A program made the position numbers and the translations under genes. Source: Acidobacteria bacterium RIFCSPLOWO2_12_FULL_68_19 (GTDB lineage: Bacteria > Acidobacteriota > Vicinamibacteria > Vicinamibacterales > UBA2999). Taken from it: a DNA stretch of 64,000 bases. Positions within the stretch are counted from its first letter, which is position 1. Each line of letters begins with the position of its first letter. The stretch spans positions 1 to 64,000 of the forward strand of contig MELF01000008.1 in the NCBI GenBank assembly GCA_001767525.1. Reading direction: 5' to 3'. The notes under the pieces were generated by a model. It did no database searches and was not told the DNA's origin. It saw only the letters and a program-made list of their open reading frames with translations. Positions 1 through 9,230 of the stretch are shown here, piece by piece.

Positions 1-1
1 G

Positions 2-97
2 CTCACGCCGGTGGCGATCGAGAAGGGGAGCCGGTTCGCCATCCGGGAGGGCGGCCGGACCGTCGGCGCGGGCACCATCACGGAGATTGTGGAGTAG
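2..97 (+). CDS. tuf: Elongation factor Tu, C-terminal end (partial)
   Basis: Only the last 31 codons are present; the gene starts left of the window. The peptide ends in [20 protein letters not shown], the conserved end of EF-Tu domain 3, the beta-barrel that contacts aminoacyl-tRNA. EF-Tu carries aminoacyl-tRNA to the ribosome as a GTPase. A tuf gene directly before rpsJ is the usual bacterial arrangement (str operon joined to S10 operon). The gene ends in TAG, and a heptamer repeat array starts almost at once. The GTPase domain cannot be checked. Confidence 0.95.
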   Translation, partial: LTPVAIEKGSRFAIREGGRTVGAGTITEIVE

Positions 98-98
98 C

Positions 99-147
99 TG
101 GTAGGCGGTAGCCGGTAGCCGGTAGCCGGTAGCCGGTAGCCGGTAGC
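99..147. repeat. CGGTAGC heptamer array (tuf-rpsJ gap)
   Basis: Six exact tandem copies of CGGTAGC occupy 106-147, preceded by one degenerate copy (TGGTAGG, 99-105). The array fills the first half of the 105-bp gap between tuf and rpsJ. A 7-bp unit puts TAG in all three plus-strand frames over 21 bp, so plus-strand reading through it is impossible. The same unit recurs at about 2164, 14414, 40208 and 44640. Confidence 0.97.
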
Positions 148-202
148 GAGAACCAGGAGCCTCCTACCGATCACCCACCACCGACGACGACTGGAAAAAC
201 CG

Positions 203-538
<336 letters not shown>

Positions 539-541
539 GCG

Positions 542-1225
542 ATGGTGACAGGACTGATCGGCAGGAAGGTCGGGATGACGCAGTTGTTCGACGCGGACGG
601 CACCGTCCACCCGGCCACCGTGCTGAAGGCGGGTCCGTGTGTGGTGGCGCAGGTGAAGGCAGCCGGTCGTGACGGCTACGAGGCGGTGCAGCTCGGACTC
701 GTCGACGTGAAGGCGGGGAAGGAGAACAGGCCGACGGCCGGGCACTTCAAGAAGGCCGGCGTGCCGCCGACGCGCGTCCGCCGCGAGGTGAAGGTCAAGG
801 CGGGCGGCGAGGTGCCGAAGGCGGGCGACCACGTCACCGTGGCGATCTTCGCCGATGGCGAGCGCGTGGACGTCATCGGGACGAGCCGCGGCAAGGGCTT
901 CCAGGGCGTCGTCAAGCGGCACCATTTCAGCGGCGGCCGTGCGACGCACGGCTCGATGTTCCACCGCGCCCCCGGATCGATCGGCGCCTCCTCGTACCCC
1001 TCGCGCGTCGTGAAGGGGATGCGCATGGCGGGGCACATGGGACATACCCGCGTGACGGTGCGCAACCTGAAGGTCGTCCGCGTCGACAGGGACAACAACC
1101 TGCTGCTCGTCGAGGGCGCCGTGCCGGGCGGACCGAACAGCGTCGTCGTGATCCGCAAGGCGGTGGCGGCCAAGCCGATCCGCGTGGTGCAGGCCGAACC
1201 GGCGAAGAAGAAGGGCAAGAAGTAG
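542..1225 (+). CDS. rplC: 50S ribosomal protein L3
   Basis: L3 is an early assembly protein of the 50S subunit; its long loop reaches the peptidyl transferase centre. The 227-residue product starts [17 protein letters not shown], typical of bacterial L3, and carries the conserved central loop with [15 protein letters not shown] and [13 protein letters not shown], followed by GMRMAGHMG. The C-terminus is basic (KKKGKK). Length is normal for long-form bacterial L3. It lies 3 nt after rpsJ and 2 nt before rplD, so translation is likely coupled. Confidence 0.97.
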   Translation: MVTGLIGRKVGMTQLFDADGTVHPATVLKAGPCVVAQVKAAGRDGYEAVQLGLVDVKAGKENRPTAGHFKKAGVPPTRVRREVKVKAGGEVPKAGDHVTVAIFADGERVDVIGTSRGKGFQGVVKRHHFSGGRATHGSMFHRAPGSIGASSYPSRVVKGMRMAGHMGHTRVTVRNLKVVRVDRDNNLLLVEGAVPGGPNSVVVIRKAVAAKPIRVVQAEPAKKKGKK

Positions 1226-1227
1226 CC

Positions 1228-1848
1228 ATGACCGTTGACGTCGTGAACGCGCAGAACGAGAAGGTCGGCTCGCTCGAGCTGCGGGACGAGGTGTTCGGCG
1301 GCCGGATCAAGACGGATTTGATTCACGAGTCGGTCGTCCGCGCCAATGCAGCCGAGCGCCGCGGGACGCATGCCACCAAGACCCGGGCACTCGTCAGCGG
1401 CAGCGGCAAGAAGCCGTGGCGGCAGAAGGGCACCGGCCGCGCGCGCGTCGGCGAGATCCGCAACCCACTGTGGCGGAAGGGCGGAACGGTGTTCGGACCG
1501 CAGCCGCGCAGCTACGAGTACCAGCTCCCGAAGAAGGTGGAGAAGGGGGCGCTGCGGGCGGCGCTCGCCCAGAAGCTCCGGGATCAGCAGGTCGTGGTCG
1601 TCGACGCGCTGAGCGTGAGCGAGATCAAGACGAAAGCGGCCGCGGAGATGCTCAGGCGGCTCGGCGTCGACGGCAAGGCGCTGCTCGTCGACGTCAAGCC
1701 CGAAGACACCCTGGCGCTGTCGGTGCGCAACATCGAGGGGGTGCGGTTCGTTCCGAGCGGCCGTGTGAGCGCCCGCGACGTGATGGACACGCGGCGTGTG
1801 GTCGTGACCCGGGCCGCACTCGAACGGCTCCAGGCAGCCCTCGGCTGA
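1228..1848 (+). CDS. rplD: 50S ribosomal protein L4
   Basis: L4 binds 23S rRNA domain I and lines the exit tunnel. The 206-residue product contains the long tunnel loop, seen as [20 protein letters not shown] followed by [17 protein letters not shown] and [12 protein letters not shown] (about residues 45-92). In enterobacteria L4 also represses its own operon. No leader structure of that type is seen here; the operon leader holds a heptamer array instead. Length and ends are ordinary. Confidence 0.97.
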   Translation: MTVDVVNAQNEKVGSLELRDEVFGGRIKTDLIHESVVRANAAERRGTHATKTRALVSGSGKKPWRQKGTGRARVGEIRNPLWRKGGTVFGPQPRSYEYQLPKKVEKGALRAALAQKLRDQQVVVVDALSVSEIKTKAAAEMLRRLGVDGKALLVDVKPEDTLALSVRNIEGVRFVPSGRVSARDVMDTRRVVVTRAALERLQAALG

Positions 1849-1864
1849 GGACGGAGAGGCCATC

Positions 1865-2155
1865 ATGAAGCTCACCGACGTCATCCGGCGCCCCGTGATC
1901 ACCGAGAAAACGACGATCCTGCGCGAGGACGGGCGGACGATCGTGTTCCAGGTGGCGACCGGCGCCAACAAGATCGACATCAAGCGTGCCGTCGAGCAGC
2001 TCCTCGGATCGAAGGTCGAGAGCGTCCGCACCTCGGTCGGACACGGCAAGGTGAAGCGCCAGGGCCGCTACGCCGGCCGGCGCCCGGACTGGAAGAAGGC
2101 GTACGTGAAGCTGCGAGAAGGTGAAAAGCTGCCCGAATTCCTGCAGGGGGCGTAA
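1865..2155 (+). CDS. rplW: 50S ribosomal protein L23
   Basis: L23 sits at the tunnel exit and is the docking point for trigger factor and SRP. The 96-residue product begins MKLTDVIRRPVITEKTT, the standard L23 opening. It has the C-terminal RRPDWKKAYVKLREG segment seen in most bacterial L23 proteins. A GGAGAGG ribosome binding site lies 7-8 nt before ATG 1865. It is followed by a 106-bp repeat-filled gap, unusual inside an S10 operon. Confidence 0.97.
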   Translation: MKLTDVIRRPVITEKTTILREDGRTIVFQVATGANKIDIKRAVEQLLGSKVESVRTSVGHGKVKRQGRYAGRRPDWKKAYVKLREGEKLPEFLQGA

Positions 2156-2163
2156 AGGCTGGT

Positions 2164-2250
2164 TGGTAGCCGGTAGCCGGTAGCCGGTAGCCGGTAGCGT
2201 GTAGCCGGTGACAAGGCGCTACCGGCTGCCGCCTACCAGCGACGAGCTAC
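2164..2250. repeat. CGGTAGC array plus inverted copies (rplW-rplB gap)
   Basis: Four exact CGGTAGC units (2171-2198) follow one TGGTAGC copy. After a short spacer, inverted pieces (GCTACCGG, GCCTACC, GAGCTAC) lie between 2218 and 2250. The transcript could fold back on itself just before the rplB start codon at 2262. The array occupies most of the gap between two genes that are normally almost contiguous. Confidence 0.93.
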
Positions 2251-2261
2251 AGGGAACGAAT

Positions 2262-3086
2262 ATGCCGATTCGCAAGTACAACCCGACGTCGCCAGGCTCA
2301 CGGTTTCAGACGGTTCAGACGTTCGACGACCTCACGACCGCCGAGCCGTACCGCCCGCTGACCGAGCCGCTGCACCGATCCGGCGGGCGCAACAATCGCG
2401 GCCAGCTGACGTCCTGGTGGCGCGGCGGCGGCCACAAGCGGCTCTACCGGATCATCGATTTCAAGCGGGACAAGAAGAACATCCCCGGGACGGTATCGAC
2501 GATCGAGTACGACCCCAATCGTTCGGCCCGGATCGCGCTCGTCACCTACGCCGACGGCGAGAAGCGCTATATCCTCCAGCCGGTCGGGGTGAAGGTGGGC
2601 GACACGGTCGTCGCGGGAGACAGCGTCGACATCCTGCCGGGCAACTGCCTGCCCCTCAAGAACATTCCCCTCGGCACGATGATTCACAATGTCGAGCTGA
2701 AGCCGGGCAAGGGTGGACAGATCGCGCGCAGCGCCGGCTCGTCGGTGCAGCTCGTCGCGCGCGAAGGGCAGTACGCGTCGGTGAAGATGCCGTCGGGCGA
2801 GATCCGGAAGATCAACATCGAGTGCGTCGCGACGATCGGCCAGGTCGGCAATCTCGACCACGAGAACGTGTCGATCGGCAAGGCGGGACGCAGCCGCTGG
2901 CTCGGCAAGCGGCCGCACGTGCGCGGCGTGGCGATGAACCCGGTGGACCATCCATTGGGCGGCGGCGAAGGGAAGACGTCGGGCGGACGCCATCCGGTGT
3001 CGCCGTGGGGCCAGCCGGCGAAGGGGTACAAGACGCGGCGGCGCAAGCACACCGACCGCTTCATCGTCCAGAGAAGGACGAAATAG
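2262..3086 (+). CDS. rplB: 50S ribosomal protein L2
   Basis: L2 is needed for subunit association and peptidyl transferase function. The 274-residue product starts [14 protein letters not shown], the canonical L2 N-terminus, and has [19 protein letters not shown] (about 46-64) and the conserved [12 protein letters not shown] loop containing the near-active-site histidine, then [13 protein letters not shown] 54 nt upstream is in frame, but it lies in the repeat and adds a peptide absent from L2 proteins. ATG 2262 is therefore chosen, with AGGGAA 6-7 nt before it. Confidence 0.97.
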   Translation: MPIRKYNPTSPGSRFQTVQTFDDLTTAEPYRPLTEPLHRSGGRNNRGQLTSWWRGGGHKRLYRIIDFKRDKKNIPGTVSTIEYDPNRSARIALVTYADGEKRYILQPVGVKVGDTVVAGDSVDILPGNCLPLKNIPLGTMIHNVELKPGKGGQIARSAGSSVQLVAREGQYASVKMPSGEIRKINIECVATIGQVGNLDHENVSIGKAGRSRWLGKRPHVRGVAMNPVDHPLGGGEGKTSGGRHPVSPWGQPAKGYKTRRRKHTDRFIVQRRTK

Positions 3087-3088
3087 TC

Positions 3089-3469
3089 ATGAGCCGTTCA
3101 CTGAAGAAAGGGCCGTTCGTCGACACCTCGCTCCTCGAGAAGATCGAGGCGATGAACCGGGCCAACGAGAAGAAGGTCTTCAAGACCTGGTCGCGCCGGT
3201 CGACGGTGATCCCGGAGATGGTCGGCCACACGATGGCGGTGCACAACGGAAGGAAGTTCATTCCGGTGTACGTCACCGAGAACATGGTGGGCCACAAGCT
3301 CGGCGAGTTCGCGCCGACCCGCGCGTTCAAGGGGCACACGACGAAGACCGAGAAGGCTGCGGCCGTAGCCGCCGCGGCGCCGGCCGGCCCGGCGGGTGCG
3401 GGCGCCGGTGGCGGCGGCGGCGCGGGCGCCGCCGCGGGTGCGGGTGGTGGCGGAGGAGCCAAGGCATGA
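3089..3469 (+). CDS. rpsS: 30S ribosomal protein S19 with Ala/Gly tail
   Basis: S19 binds 16S rRNA in the 30S head together with S13. Residues 1-88 are an ordinary S19: [45 protein letters not shown]. Family members usually end near residue 92. This one continues to residue 126 with a tail made almost only of Ala, Gly and Pro (about 90-126), ending AKA. The stop overlaps the rplV start (ATGA, 3466-3469). The tail reads in frame from GC-rich low-complexity DNA and is likely disordered; its function is unknown. Confidence 0.96.
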   Translation: MSRSLKKGPFVDTSLLEKIEAMNRANEKKVFKTWSRRSTVIPEMVGHTMAVHNGRKFIPVYVTENMVGHKLGEFAPTRAFKGHTTKTEKAAAVAAAAPAGPAGAGAGGGGGAGAAAGAGGGGGAKA

Positions 3470-3954
3470 TCGAAGCGGAGGCAACCGCGCGCGGCATCCG
3501 TACGTCGGCCCAGAAGGCGGGGCTCGTCTGCGCGCTGATTCGCGGCAAGGGCGTGAACCAGGCGCTCGCGACCCTCCAGTTCACGCGGAAGATCATCGCC
3601 CGGGAGTTGGCCAAAGTGCTGCGGTCGGCCGTGGCGAACGCGCAGCAGCAGGAGGGGTTCGGCGGCGACGTCGAGCGGCTGTACGTCTTGGCGTGCTATG
3701 CGAACCAGGGGTCGTCGATGAAGCGTGTGCGGCCGGCGCCGATGGGCCGGGCGTTCCGGGTCACGAAGCGGACGGCGCACCTCACGGTGCGCGTCGCCGA
3801 GCGGCCGCTGCAGATCGCGCGGGTGGCCGAGGCGGGCGACGCGGCGGCGCGACAGGTCCGGGGCGGGGCCGGCACGTCGGTGCGTGGACGGAAGGCGGCC
3901 GGAGAGACGGCCCCGGCGAAGCCGCCGAAGGCGCGGAAGACCGCGAAGGCGTAG
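3466..3954 (+). CDS. rplV: 50S ribosomal protein L22
   Basis: L22 lines the exit tunnel and contacts all 23S rRNA domains. Residues 1-112 match the family: [34 protein letters not shown], and the tunnel hairpin region [20 protein letters not shown]. The usual length is about 110-120 residues. Here a basic Ala/Lys/Pro-rich extension runs to residue 162. The start overlaps the rpsS stop by 4 nt, indicating translational coupling. Confidence 0.96.
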   Translation: MIEAEATARGIRTSAQKAGLVCALIRGKGVNQALATLQFTRKIIARELAKVLRSAVANAQQQEGFGGDVERLYVLACYANQGSSMKRVRPAPMGRAFRVTKRTAHLTVRVAERPLQIARVAEAGDAAARQVRGGAGTSVRGRKAAGETAPAKPPKARKTAKA

Positions 3955-3966
3955 AAGGAGAGATAC

Positions 3967-4653
3967 GTGGGCCAGAAGGTTCACCCGTACGGATTTCGGC
4001 TCGGGTTCAACAAGACGTGGCGGTCGCGGTGGTACTCCGATCGCGACTACGCGAAGCTGCTCCACGAGGACCTCGCCCTTCGGCAGAACCTGAAGACGCG
4101 GTTCTCCCACGCCGGCGTCTCGCGGATCGAGACCGAGCGCGCCGCCAACAAGCTGAAGATCGACATCTACACCTCGAGGCCCGGGATCATAATCGGCCGG
4201 AAGGGGATCGAGGTCGACAAGCTGAAGCAGGAGATCCAGAAGCGGACCAGCCGCGAGGTCTTCATCAACATCCAGGAGATCCAGAAGCCGGAGCTCGAGG
4301 CGCAGCTCATTGCGGAGTCGGTCGGCATGCAGCTGGAGAAGCGCGTGGCCTTCCGCCGGGCGATGCGCAAGGCGGTGGAATCGGCGCTGCGCTTCGGCGC
4401 CCGCGGCATCAAGGTGCGCGTGTCTGGCCGGCTGAACGGCGCCGAGATCGCGCGCTCCGAGTGGTACCTGCACGGGCAACTGCCGTTGCAGACGCTGCGC
4501 GCCGACATCGACTACGGCTTCGCCGAGGCCAACACGACCTACGGCCAGATCGGCGTGAAGGTGTGGCTCTACAAGGGCGAGCGGCTGGTGCCGCGCACCG
4601 GGCGCGACGAGGAGTATCGCGACCGTGCGCCCCGCCGCCCCGCCAGAGCCTGA
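3967..4653 (+). CDS. rpsC: 30S ribosomal protein S3
   Basis: S3 lies at the mRNA entry channel and has a KH domain. The 228-residue product starts with GTG (read as Met) in the sequence [14 protein letters not shown], the normal S3 opening. The KH motif [15 protein letters not shown] sits at about 72-86, and the C-terminal domain contains [26 protein letters not shown] precedes the GTG. Length is normal. Confidence 0.97.
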   Translation: MGQKVHPYGFRLGFNKTWRSRWYSDRDYAKLLHEDLALRQNLKTRFSHAGVSRIETERAANKLKIDIYTSRPGIIIGRKGIEVDKLKQEIQKRTSREVFINIQEIQKPELEAQLIAESVGMQLEKRVAFRRAMRKAVESALRFGARGIKVRVSGRLNGAEIARSEWYLHGQLPLQTLRADIDYGFAEANTTYGQIGVKVWLYKGERLVPRTGRDEEYRDRAPRRPARA

Positions 4654-4665
4654 GGGTGACGTTCC

Positions 4666-5091
4666 ATGTTGATGCCCAAGAAGGTCAAGTACAGGAAACA
4701 GCAGCGCGGGCGCATGACCGGCAAGGCGTGGCGCGGGGCCGACGTATCGTTCGGCGACTACGGCCTGAAGGCGATGGAGCCGTGCTGGCTGACGGACCGC
4801 CAGATCGAGGCGGCGCGCGTGGCGATGACGCGCTTCATCAAGCGCGGCGGCAAGGTCTGGGTGCGCGTATTTCCCGACAAGCCGATCACGAAGAAGCCGC
4901 AGGAAACGCGCATGGGCAAGGGAAAGGGCGCGCCCGAGCAGTGGGTCTGCGTCATCCAGCCCGGCCGCATCATGTTCGAGATGGAAGGCGTCACCGAGGT
5001 CGAGGCGCGCCAGGCGATGTCGCGCGCGGCGGCCAAGCTGCCGATCAAGACGAAATTCGCCGCCCGCTTCGCCCAGGAGAAGGCGTCGTGA
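4666..5091 (+). CDS. rplP: 50S ribosomal protein L16
   Basis: L16 helps place the acceptor arm of A-site tRNA. The 141-residue product begins [17 protein letters not shown], as L16 does, then has [23 protein letters not shown] and the conserved [20 protein letters not shown] loop (about 77-96) that approaches the tRNA. Length is typical. The stop (TGA) overlaps the rpmC GTG start at 5088-5091. Confidence 0.97.
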   Translation: MLMPKKVKYRKQQRGRMTGKAWRGADVSFGDYGLKAMEPCWLTDRQIEAARVAMTRFIKRGGKVWVRVFPDKPITKKPQETRMGKGKGAPEQWVCVIQPGRIMFEMEGVTEVEARQAMSRAAAKLPIKTKFAARFAQEKAS

Positions 5092-5285
5092 AGCCGGCGG
5101 AGGTTCGCGAGCTGACGGTCGACGACCTGCGCGCCCGCGTGAGGGATCTGGACGACCAGCTGTTCCGGCTGCGCATCCAGAAGGCCATGGGCACGCTGGA
5201 GGCGCCGACCAAGGTGCGTGAGGTCCGCCGCGACCTGGCGCGCATGAAGACGATTCTGCGGGAGAAGGAACGGCAGACGGCATGA
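5088..5285 (+). CDS. rpmC: 50S ribosomal protein L29
   Basis: This small 65-residue two-helix protein lies near the tunnel exit beside L23. It reads [20 protein letters not shown], then [14 protein letters not shown], and ends in a basic helix. The start is GTG at 5088, overlapping the rplP stop. The end overlaps the rpsQ start (ATGA, 5282-5285). Overlaps on both sides indicate tight coupling of L16, L29 and S17. Confidence 0.95.
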   Translation: MKPAEVRELTVDDLRARVRDLDDQLFRLRIQKAMGTLEAPTKVREVRRDLARMKTILREKERQTA

Positions 5286-5536
5286 GCGTCAAATCACAAC
5301 TGACCGGCACCGTGGTCAGCGACAAGATGGAGAAGACGGTGGTCGTCGCCATCGAACGGCAGGTGCGCCATCCCCTCTACGGGAAGAGCCAGCGCAAGAC
5401 CGCGACGTTCATGGCGCACAACGAGAACAACCACGCCAAGGTGGGCGACACGGTCGTCATCGCGGAGTCGCGGCCGCTCAGCCGCCGCAAGCGCTGGGTC
5501 GTGACGCGCGTGGTCGCCAGGGCGCAGGAGATCTAG
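5282..5536 (+). CDS. rpsQ: 30S ribosomal protein S17
   Basis: S17 is an OB-fold primary 16S rRNA-binding protein. The 84 residues contain [39 protein letters not shown] and [20 protein letters not shown], all diagnostic. The length is normal. It overlaps rpmC by 4 nt and is 3 nt from rplN. Confidence 0.97.
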   Translation: MSVKSQLTGTVVSDKMEKTVVVAIERQVRHPLYGKSQRKTATFMAHNENNHAKVGDTVVIAESRPLSRRKRWVVTRVVARAQEI

Positions 5537-5539
5537 GCC

Positions 5540-5908
5540 ATGATTCAGATGCGTTCCATCCTCGACGTGGCCGACAACTCCGGGGCACGGAAGATCGCCG
5601 TCATCAATCCGATCGGGGGGTCCGCGGGGCGCTACGCGCGGCTCGGCGACATCGTCACCGCCTCGGTCAAGGAAGCCACGCCCGACGGCACCGTCAAGAA
5701 AGGGCAGGTCGTCAAGGCGGTGATCGTACGGACCGTGAAGGAGCAGCGCCGGCGCGACGGCAGCTACATCCGCTTCGACCGCAACGCGGCGGTGCTCATC
5801 AACGACCAGCACGAGCCGATCGGCACCCGTGTGTTCGGGCCCGTGGCCCGGGAACTGCGCGAGCGCCGCTTCATGAAGATCATCTCGCTCGCGCCGGAGG
5901 TGCTCTGA
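5540..5908 (+). CDS. rplN: 50S ribosomal protein L14
   Basis: L14 lies on the 50S interface face and contacts L19 and 16S helix 14. The 122 residues, exactly the usual length, begin [22 protein letters not shown], the most conserved L14 block, and include [29 protein letters not shown] near the end. No unusual feature is seen. Confidence 0.97.
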   Translation: MIQMRSILDVADNSGARKIAVINPIGGSAGRYARLGDIVTASVKEATPDGTVKKGQVVKAVIVRTVKEQRRRDGSYIRFDRNAAVLINDQHEPIGTRVFGPVARELRERRFMKIISLAPEVL

Positions 5909-5911
5909 GCC

Positions 5912-6244
5912 ATGTCTCGTCTGCAGACCCCGATTCGGAAGAACGACACCGTGATGGTCACGGTGGGCAAGGATCACGGCAAACGGGGGCGCGTGCTGCG
6001 CGTGCTGCCGGAGAAGAACCGCCTCGTCGTCGAGGGCGTGAACATCATCAAACGGCACACGCGGCCCAACCCGCAGCGCAACGTCAAGGGCGGGATCGTC
6101 GAACGTGAAGCGGCGCTCCACGCCAGCAACGTGCAGCTCGTGTGCCCGGAGTGCGGCCATATGACCCGGGTGGGGCGCCGGACCCTCAACGACGGACGCA
6201 GGGTCCGGATCTGCCGCAAGTGCGAGGGAGTGCTCGACAAATGA
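5912..6244 (+). CDS. rplX: 50S ribosomal protein L24 (zinc-ribbon form)
   Basis: L24 is an assembly initiator protein with a KOW motif, seen here as [19 protein letters not shown] (about 11-29). The C-terminal third has four cysteines, C78, C81, C101 and C104 (CPEC and CRKC), so this is the zinc-binding version. The 110-residue length is normal. The stop overlaps the rplE start (ATGA, 6241-6244). Confidence 0.96.
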   Translation: MSRLQTPIRKNDTVMVTVGKDHGKRGRVLRVLPEKNRLVVEGVNIIKRHTRPNPQRNVKGGIVEREAALHASNVQLVCPECGHMTRVGRRTLNDGRRVRICRKCEGVLDK

Positions 6245-6783
6245 GCCGCTTGAAGGATCGATACCAGAAGGAAGTCGCGCCGGCGCTCAGGAAGGAGTTC
6301 GGCTACGAGAACGTGATGGCGGTCCCGAAGATCGAGAAGATCGTCGTCAACATGGGGCTCGGCGAGGCGACGCAGAACGCGAAGGTCGCCGAGACCGGCG
6401 CCGACGAGCTCGGGCGCATCACGGGCCAGAAGGCGATGGTGCGCCGCGCCAGCAAGTCGATTGCGCAGTTCAAGCTGCGCCAGGGGATGCCCGTCGGCGC
6501 GATGGTCACCCTGCGCGGCGAGCGGATGTACGAGTTCCTCGACCGGCTGATCAGCATCGCGCTGCCGCGCGTGCGCGACTTCCGCGGCGTGTCGCCGAAG
6601 GGGTTCGACGGCCGCGGCAACTATACGCTGGGGCTCCGCGACCAGCTGCTCTTCCCCGAGATCGACTACATGAAGGTCGACAAGGCGCGCGGGATGAACG
6701 TGTCGGTGGTCACCACCGCGAAGACAGACGAAGAGGCCCGGAAGCTTCTTCAGCTGATGGGCATGCCTTTCAGGACGAATTGA
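6241..6783 (+). CDS. rplE: 50S ribosomal protein L5
   Basis: L5 binds 5S rRNA and contacts P-site tRNA. The product is taken as 180 residues starting at ATG 6241: [20 protein letters not shown], then [16 protein letters not shown] and [18 protein letters not shown]. An in-frame extension further upstream is possible but would lie inside rplX and is absent from L5 proteins. It overlaps rplX by 4 nt and is 4 nt from rpsN. Confidence 0.97.
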   Translation: MSRLKDRYQKEVAPALRKEFGYENVMAVPKIEKIVVNMGLGEATQNAKVAETGADELGRITGQKAMVRRASKSIAQFKLRQGMPVGAMVTLRGERMYEFLDRLISIALPRVRDFRGVSPKGFDGRGNYTLGLRDQLLFPEIDYMKVDKARGMNVSVVTTAKTDEEARKLLQLMGMPFRTN

Positions 6784-6787
6784 CGAT

Positions 6788-6973
6788 ATGGCAACGACTG
6801 CAAAGATGGCGAAAGAGCTCAAGCCACCGAAGTACCGCATCCGCCTGCGCAACCGGTGCAAGCTGTGCGGCCGGCCGCGCGGCTTCCTGCGCAAGTTCTC
6901 GATGTGCCGGCTCTGCTTCCGTCGGCTGGCGCTCGAAGGCGACGTCACCGGCGTCATCAAGAGCTCGTGGTAG
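6788..6973 (+). CDS. rpsN: 30S ribosomal protein S14, type Z
   Basis: S14 is a late-binding 30S head protein. This is the short zinc-dependent type: 61 residues with C24-x2-C27 and C40-x2-C43 in [27 protein letters not shown]. The usual N-terminus is extended by a few residues ([12 protein letters not shown]). Together with the zinc forms of S4, L24 and L36 it indicates a zinc-ligand ribosomal protein set. Confidence 0.96.
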   Translation: MATTAKMAKELKPPKYRIRLRNRCKLCGRPRGFLRKFSMCRLCFRRLALEGDVTGVIKSSW

Positions 6974-6984
6974 GGACAGGAGCC

Positions 6985-7398
6985 ATGAACGATCCGATTT
7001 CCGACATGCTGACCCGCATCCGCAACGCGGTGATCGCCAAACACACGCGGGTGGATCTGCCGGCAAGCAGGCTGAAGGCGGAGATTGCGCGCATCCTTCA
7101 GGACGAGGGGTACATCCAGGGATTCAGCGCGATCGAGGAGCCTTCGCAGAAGGCCGGGCGGCAGCCGCGGCAGCTCATCCGGCTGTTCCTGAAGTACGGG
7201 CCGAGGGGCGAGCGGGTCATCAGCGGCATCGAACGCATCAGCCGCCCAGGCCGCCGCGTCTACCTCGGCGTCGAGGAGGTGCCGACGGTGCTCGGCGGCC
7301 TCGGCACGAGCATCCTGACGACGTCCCGCGGGGTGATGACCGGCCGCGCCGCCCGCAAGGCCGGCGTCGGCGGCGAAGTGCTCTGTAACGTGTGGTAG
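6985..7398 (+). CDS. rpsH: 30S ribosomal protein S8
   Basis: S8 is a primary 16S rRNA binder and, in enterobacteria, the repressor of the spc operon. The 137 residues begin [20 protein letters not shown] and end in the conserved [25 protein letters not shown] block. GACAGGAG precedes ATG 6985 by about 5 nt. Longer in-frame extensions overlap rpsN and are not part of S8. Confidence 0.97.
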   Translation: MNDPISDMLTRIRNAVIAKHTRVDLPASRLKAEIARILQDEGYIQGFSAIEEPSQKAGRQPRQLIRLFLKYGPRGERVISGIERISRPGRRVYLGVEEVPTVLGGLGTSILTTSRGVMTGRAARKAGVGGEVLCNVW

Positions 7399-7400
7399 GG

Positions 7401-7447
7401 CTTCGGGCCTTCGACTCTTGGCTGTGGGCAGTTCAGAGGGCCCGAAG
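7401..7447. repeat. Inverted repeat between rpsH and rplF
   Basis: The 87-bp rpsH-rplF gap contains CTTCGGGCC (7401-7409) and its exact complement GGCCCGAAG (7439-7447) around a 29-nt loop, followed by GAGCCCGGAACCCGAGGCC. A transcript hairpin is expected. No T-run follows, so it is not a canonical terminator, and the operon clearly continues. Confidence 0.85.
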
Positions 7448-7485
7448 TCCAGAGCCCGGAACCCGAGGCCGACTGGGTTGGTGAT

Positions 7486-8022
7486 ATGTCTCGAATTGGT
7501 AAGAAGCCGATCCCGATTCCGAAGGGCGTCACCGTCACGATTGCGCCCGATGCGGTCGAGGTGGAGGGCCCGAAAGGCCGGCTCCGGCAGCTGCTGCCGC
7601 CGGGCATCGCCGTCGCGCAGGAGAACGGCAGCCTGGTCGCCACGCCGCAGCGCGAGGATCGCGAGCTGGGGAAGTTCCACGGGCTGGCGCGGAGCCTCGT
7701 CGCCAACGCGGTGACCGGCGTGACCGAGGGCTTCAAGAAGGAGCTCGACATCGTCGGCATCGGCTACCGCGCCGAGCTGAAGGGGAAGCAGGTGCACTTC
7801 GCACTCGGGTACTCGCACCCGATCGTGTTCGACATCCCGGGCGGGATCGACATCACGATCGACAAGCAGACGCACCTCACGGTGACCGGCGCGGACCGCC
7901 AGCTCGTCGGCCAGGTGGCCGCCGAGATCCGCCGGATGCGCAAGCCGGACCCCTACAAGCAGAAGGGCGTGCGCTACACCGGGGAAGTGCTGAAGAAGAA
8001 GGTCGGGAAGACGGGGGCGTAG
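7486..8022 (+). CDS. rplF: 50S ribosomal protein L6
   Basis: L6 sits near the factor-binding site of the 50S subunit. The 178-residue protein starts [15 protein letters not shown], the canonical L6 opening, and has two repeated L6 domains. The second ends with [19 protein letters not shown], the conserved C-terminal signature. Length is normal. A 64-bp gap with a strong hairpin separates it from rplR. Confidence 0.97.
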   Translation: MSRIGKKPIPIPKGVTVTIAPDAVEVEGPKGRLRQLLPPGIAVAQENGSLVATPQREDRELGKFHGLARSLVANAVTGVTEGFKKELDIVGIGYRAELKGKQVHFALGYSHPIVFDIPGGIDITIDKQTHLTVTGADRQLVGQVAAEIRRMRKPDPYKQKGVRYTGEVLKKKVGKTGA

Positions 8023-8028
8023 GCGTTG

Positions 8029-8065
8029 GGCTCCATGCTCTGGGCTTCGGCCAGAGCCTGGAGCC
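8029..8065. repeat. 15-bp-stem hairpin between rplF and rplR
   Basis: GGCTCCATGCTCTGG (8029-8043) pairs with CCAGAGCCTGGAGCC (8051-8065), 14 of 15 positions, around a 7-nt loop GCTTCGG. The right arm continues into a heptad repeat (AGCCTGG, AGCCTGG, AGCTGGG). No U-tract follows. It lies in the spc operon 22 nt before rplR. Confidence 0.92.
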
Positions 8066-8086
8066 TGGAGCTGGGCAGGATCGACG

Positions 8087-8461
8087 ATGAAGATCAAGAC
8101 CAGGGAGGACCGCCGGACCCGGATCAAGTACCGGATCCGCAAGCGCGTCCACGGCACGGACGCGCACCCGCGGCTGACGGTGTACCGCAGCCTCGCGCAC
8201 ATCTACGTGCAGGTGGTCGACGACATGACCGGACGGACGATCGCGTCGGCGTCGAGCGTCGAGCCGGCGGTGAGGGGCGCGTTCGGCACACAGGCGAAGG
8301 GCGGCAACATGGCCGGCGCACAGGCCATCGGCAAGACGATCGCCGCGCGGCTGCTCGACAAGGGGATCACGCGGGTGGTGTTCGACCGTAACGGGTTCCT
8401 GTATCACGGTCGCGTCAAGGCCGTGGCCGATGCGGCGCGCGAAGCCGGTCTGGAGTTCTGA
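8087..8461 (+). CDS. rplR: 50S ribosomal protein L18
   Basis: L18 binds 5S rRNA and brings it to the 50S subunit. The 124-residue product has [20 protein letters not shown] followed by [17 protein letters not shown] and the C-terminal [28 protein letters not shown], both diagnostic. It follows the rplF-rplR hairpin; rpsE follows 1 nt after its stop. Confidence 0.97.
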   Translation: MKIKTREDRRTRIKYRIRKRVHGTDAHPRLTVYRSLAHIYVQVVDDMTGRTIASASSVEPAVRGAFGTQAKGGNMAGAQAIGKTIAARLLDKGITRVVFDRNGFLYHGRVKAVADAAREAGLEF

Positions 8462-8462
8462 C

Positions 8463-8987
8463 GTGGGTATGATGAACCGGACGCGCGAGAAGATCGACGC
8501 GTCCCAGCTCGAAATCAAGGACACGGTCGTCTCCATCAATCGTGTCACCAAGGTCGTCAAGGGCGGCAAGAACCTGAGCTTCAGCGCCCTGGTGGTGGTC
8601 GGCGACAACCACGGCGTGGTCGGCTTCGGGGTCGGCAAGGCGAAGGAAGTGCCGTCGGCCATCAAGAAGGGGATCGAGGCCGCGAAGAAGAACCTGATCC
8701 GCGTGCCTCTCAAGGGCACCACCATCCCGCACCAGGTCGTCGGCCGGTTCGGCTCCGGCAGCGTGCTGCTGAAGCCGGCGCCGGAGGGGACCGGACTCAT
8801 CGCGGGCGGCGCGGTCCGCGCGGTGGTGGAATCGGCCGGCATTCAGAACGTGCTGACCAAGTCGCTCGGATCGGCCAATCCGCACAACGTGGTGCGCGCC
8901 ACGTTCGCCGGGCTGATGGCGCTCATGGATCCATCGCAGGTGGCGCGCTTCCGCGGCAAGGACGAAGCGGAGCTCGTGGGAGCCTGA
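8463..8987 (+). CDS. rpsE: 30S ribosomal protein S5
   Basis: S5 controls decoding accuracy and lies at the mRNA entry. The 174-residue product includes the double-stranded-RNA-binding-like domain ([21 protein letters not shown]) and the conserved [21 protein letters not shown] and [20 protein letters not shown] motifs. GTG 8463 is chosen because GGAG lies 7 nt upstream. ATG 8469 or 8472 would shorten it by only two or three residues. Confidence 0.95.
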   Translation: MGMMNRTREKIDASQLEIKDTVVSINRVTKVVKGGKNLSFSALVVVGDNHGVVGFGVGKAKEVPSAIKKGIEAAKKNLIRVPLKGTTIPHQVVGRFGSGSVLLKPAPEGTGLIAGGAVRAVVESAGIQNVLTKSLGSANPHNVVRATFAGLMALMDPSQVARFRGKDEAELVGA

Positions 8988-8988
8988 C

Positions 8989-9195
8989 ATGGCGAAGAAG
9001 GCTGCGGAACAGAAGGCGCCGAAGCGTCTCAAGGTCACGCTGGTCCGAAGTACGATCGGCTTCAATGAGACACAGGCGAAGACGGTCGAGGGGATGGGGC
9101 TGCGCCGCATTCGCCACACGGTGGAGCTGCCGGACACGCCGGCGACCCGCGGCATGATTCACAAGGTGCGGCACCTCGTCGAGGTGACCGAGTAG
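8989..9195 (+). CDS. rpmD: 50S ribosomal protein L30
   Basis: This 68-residue protein has the L30 core [21 protein letters not shown], then [29 protein letters not shown]. Its first 12 residues ([12 protein letters not shown]) are a short basic extension compared with the usual 58-60 residues. It starts 1 nt after the rpsE stop. Some bacteria lack rpmD; here it is intact in its usual place. Confidence 0.96.
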   Translation: MAKKAAEQKAPKRLKVTLVRSTIGFNETQAKTVEGMGLRRIRHTVELPDTPATRGMIHKVRHLVEVTE

Positions 9196-9230
9196 GGCGG
9201 GTTCCGCACGCGAACCCGCTGGACAGGCAT

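Noticed and set aside
2208-2261. Upstream GTG start for rplB
   Set aside because: It lies in the heptamer repeat and adds residues absent from L2; ATG 2262 gives a canonical start.
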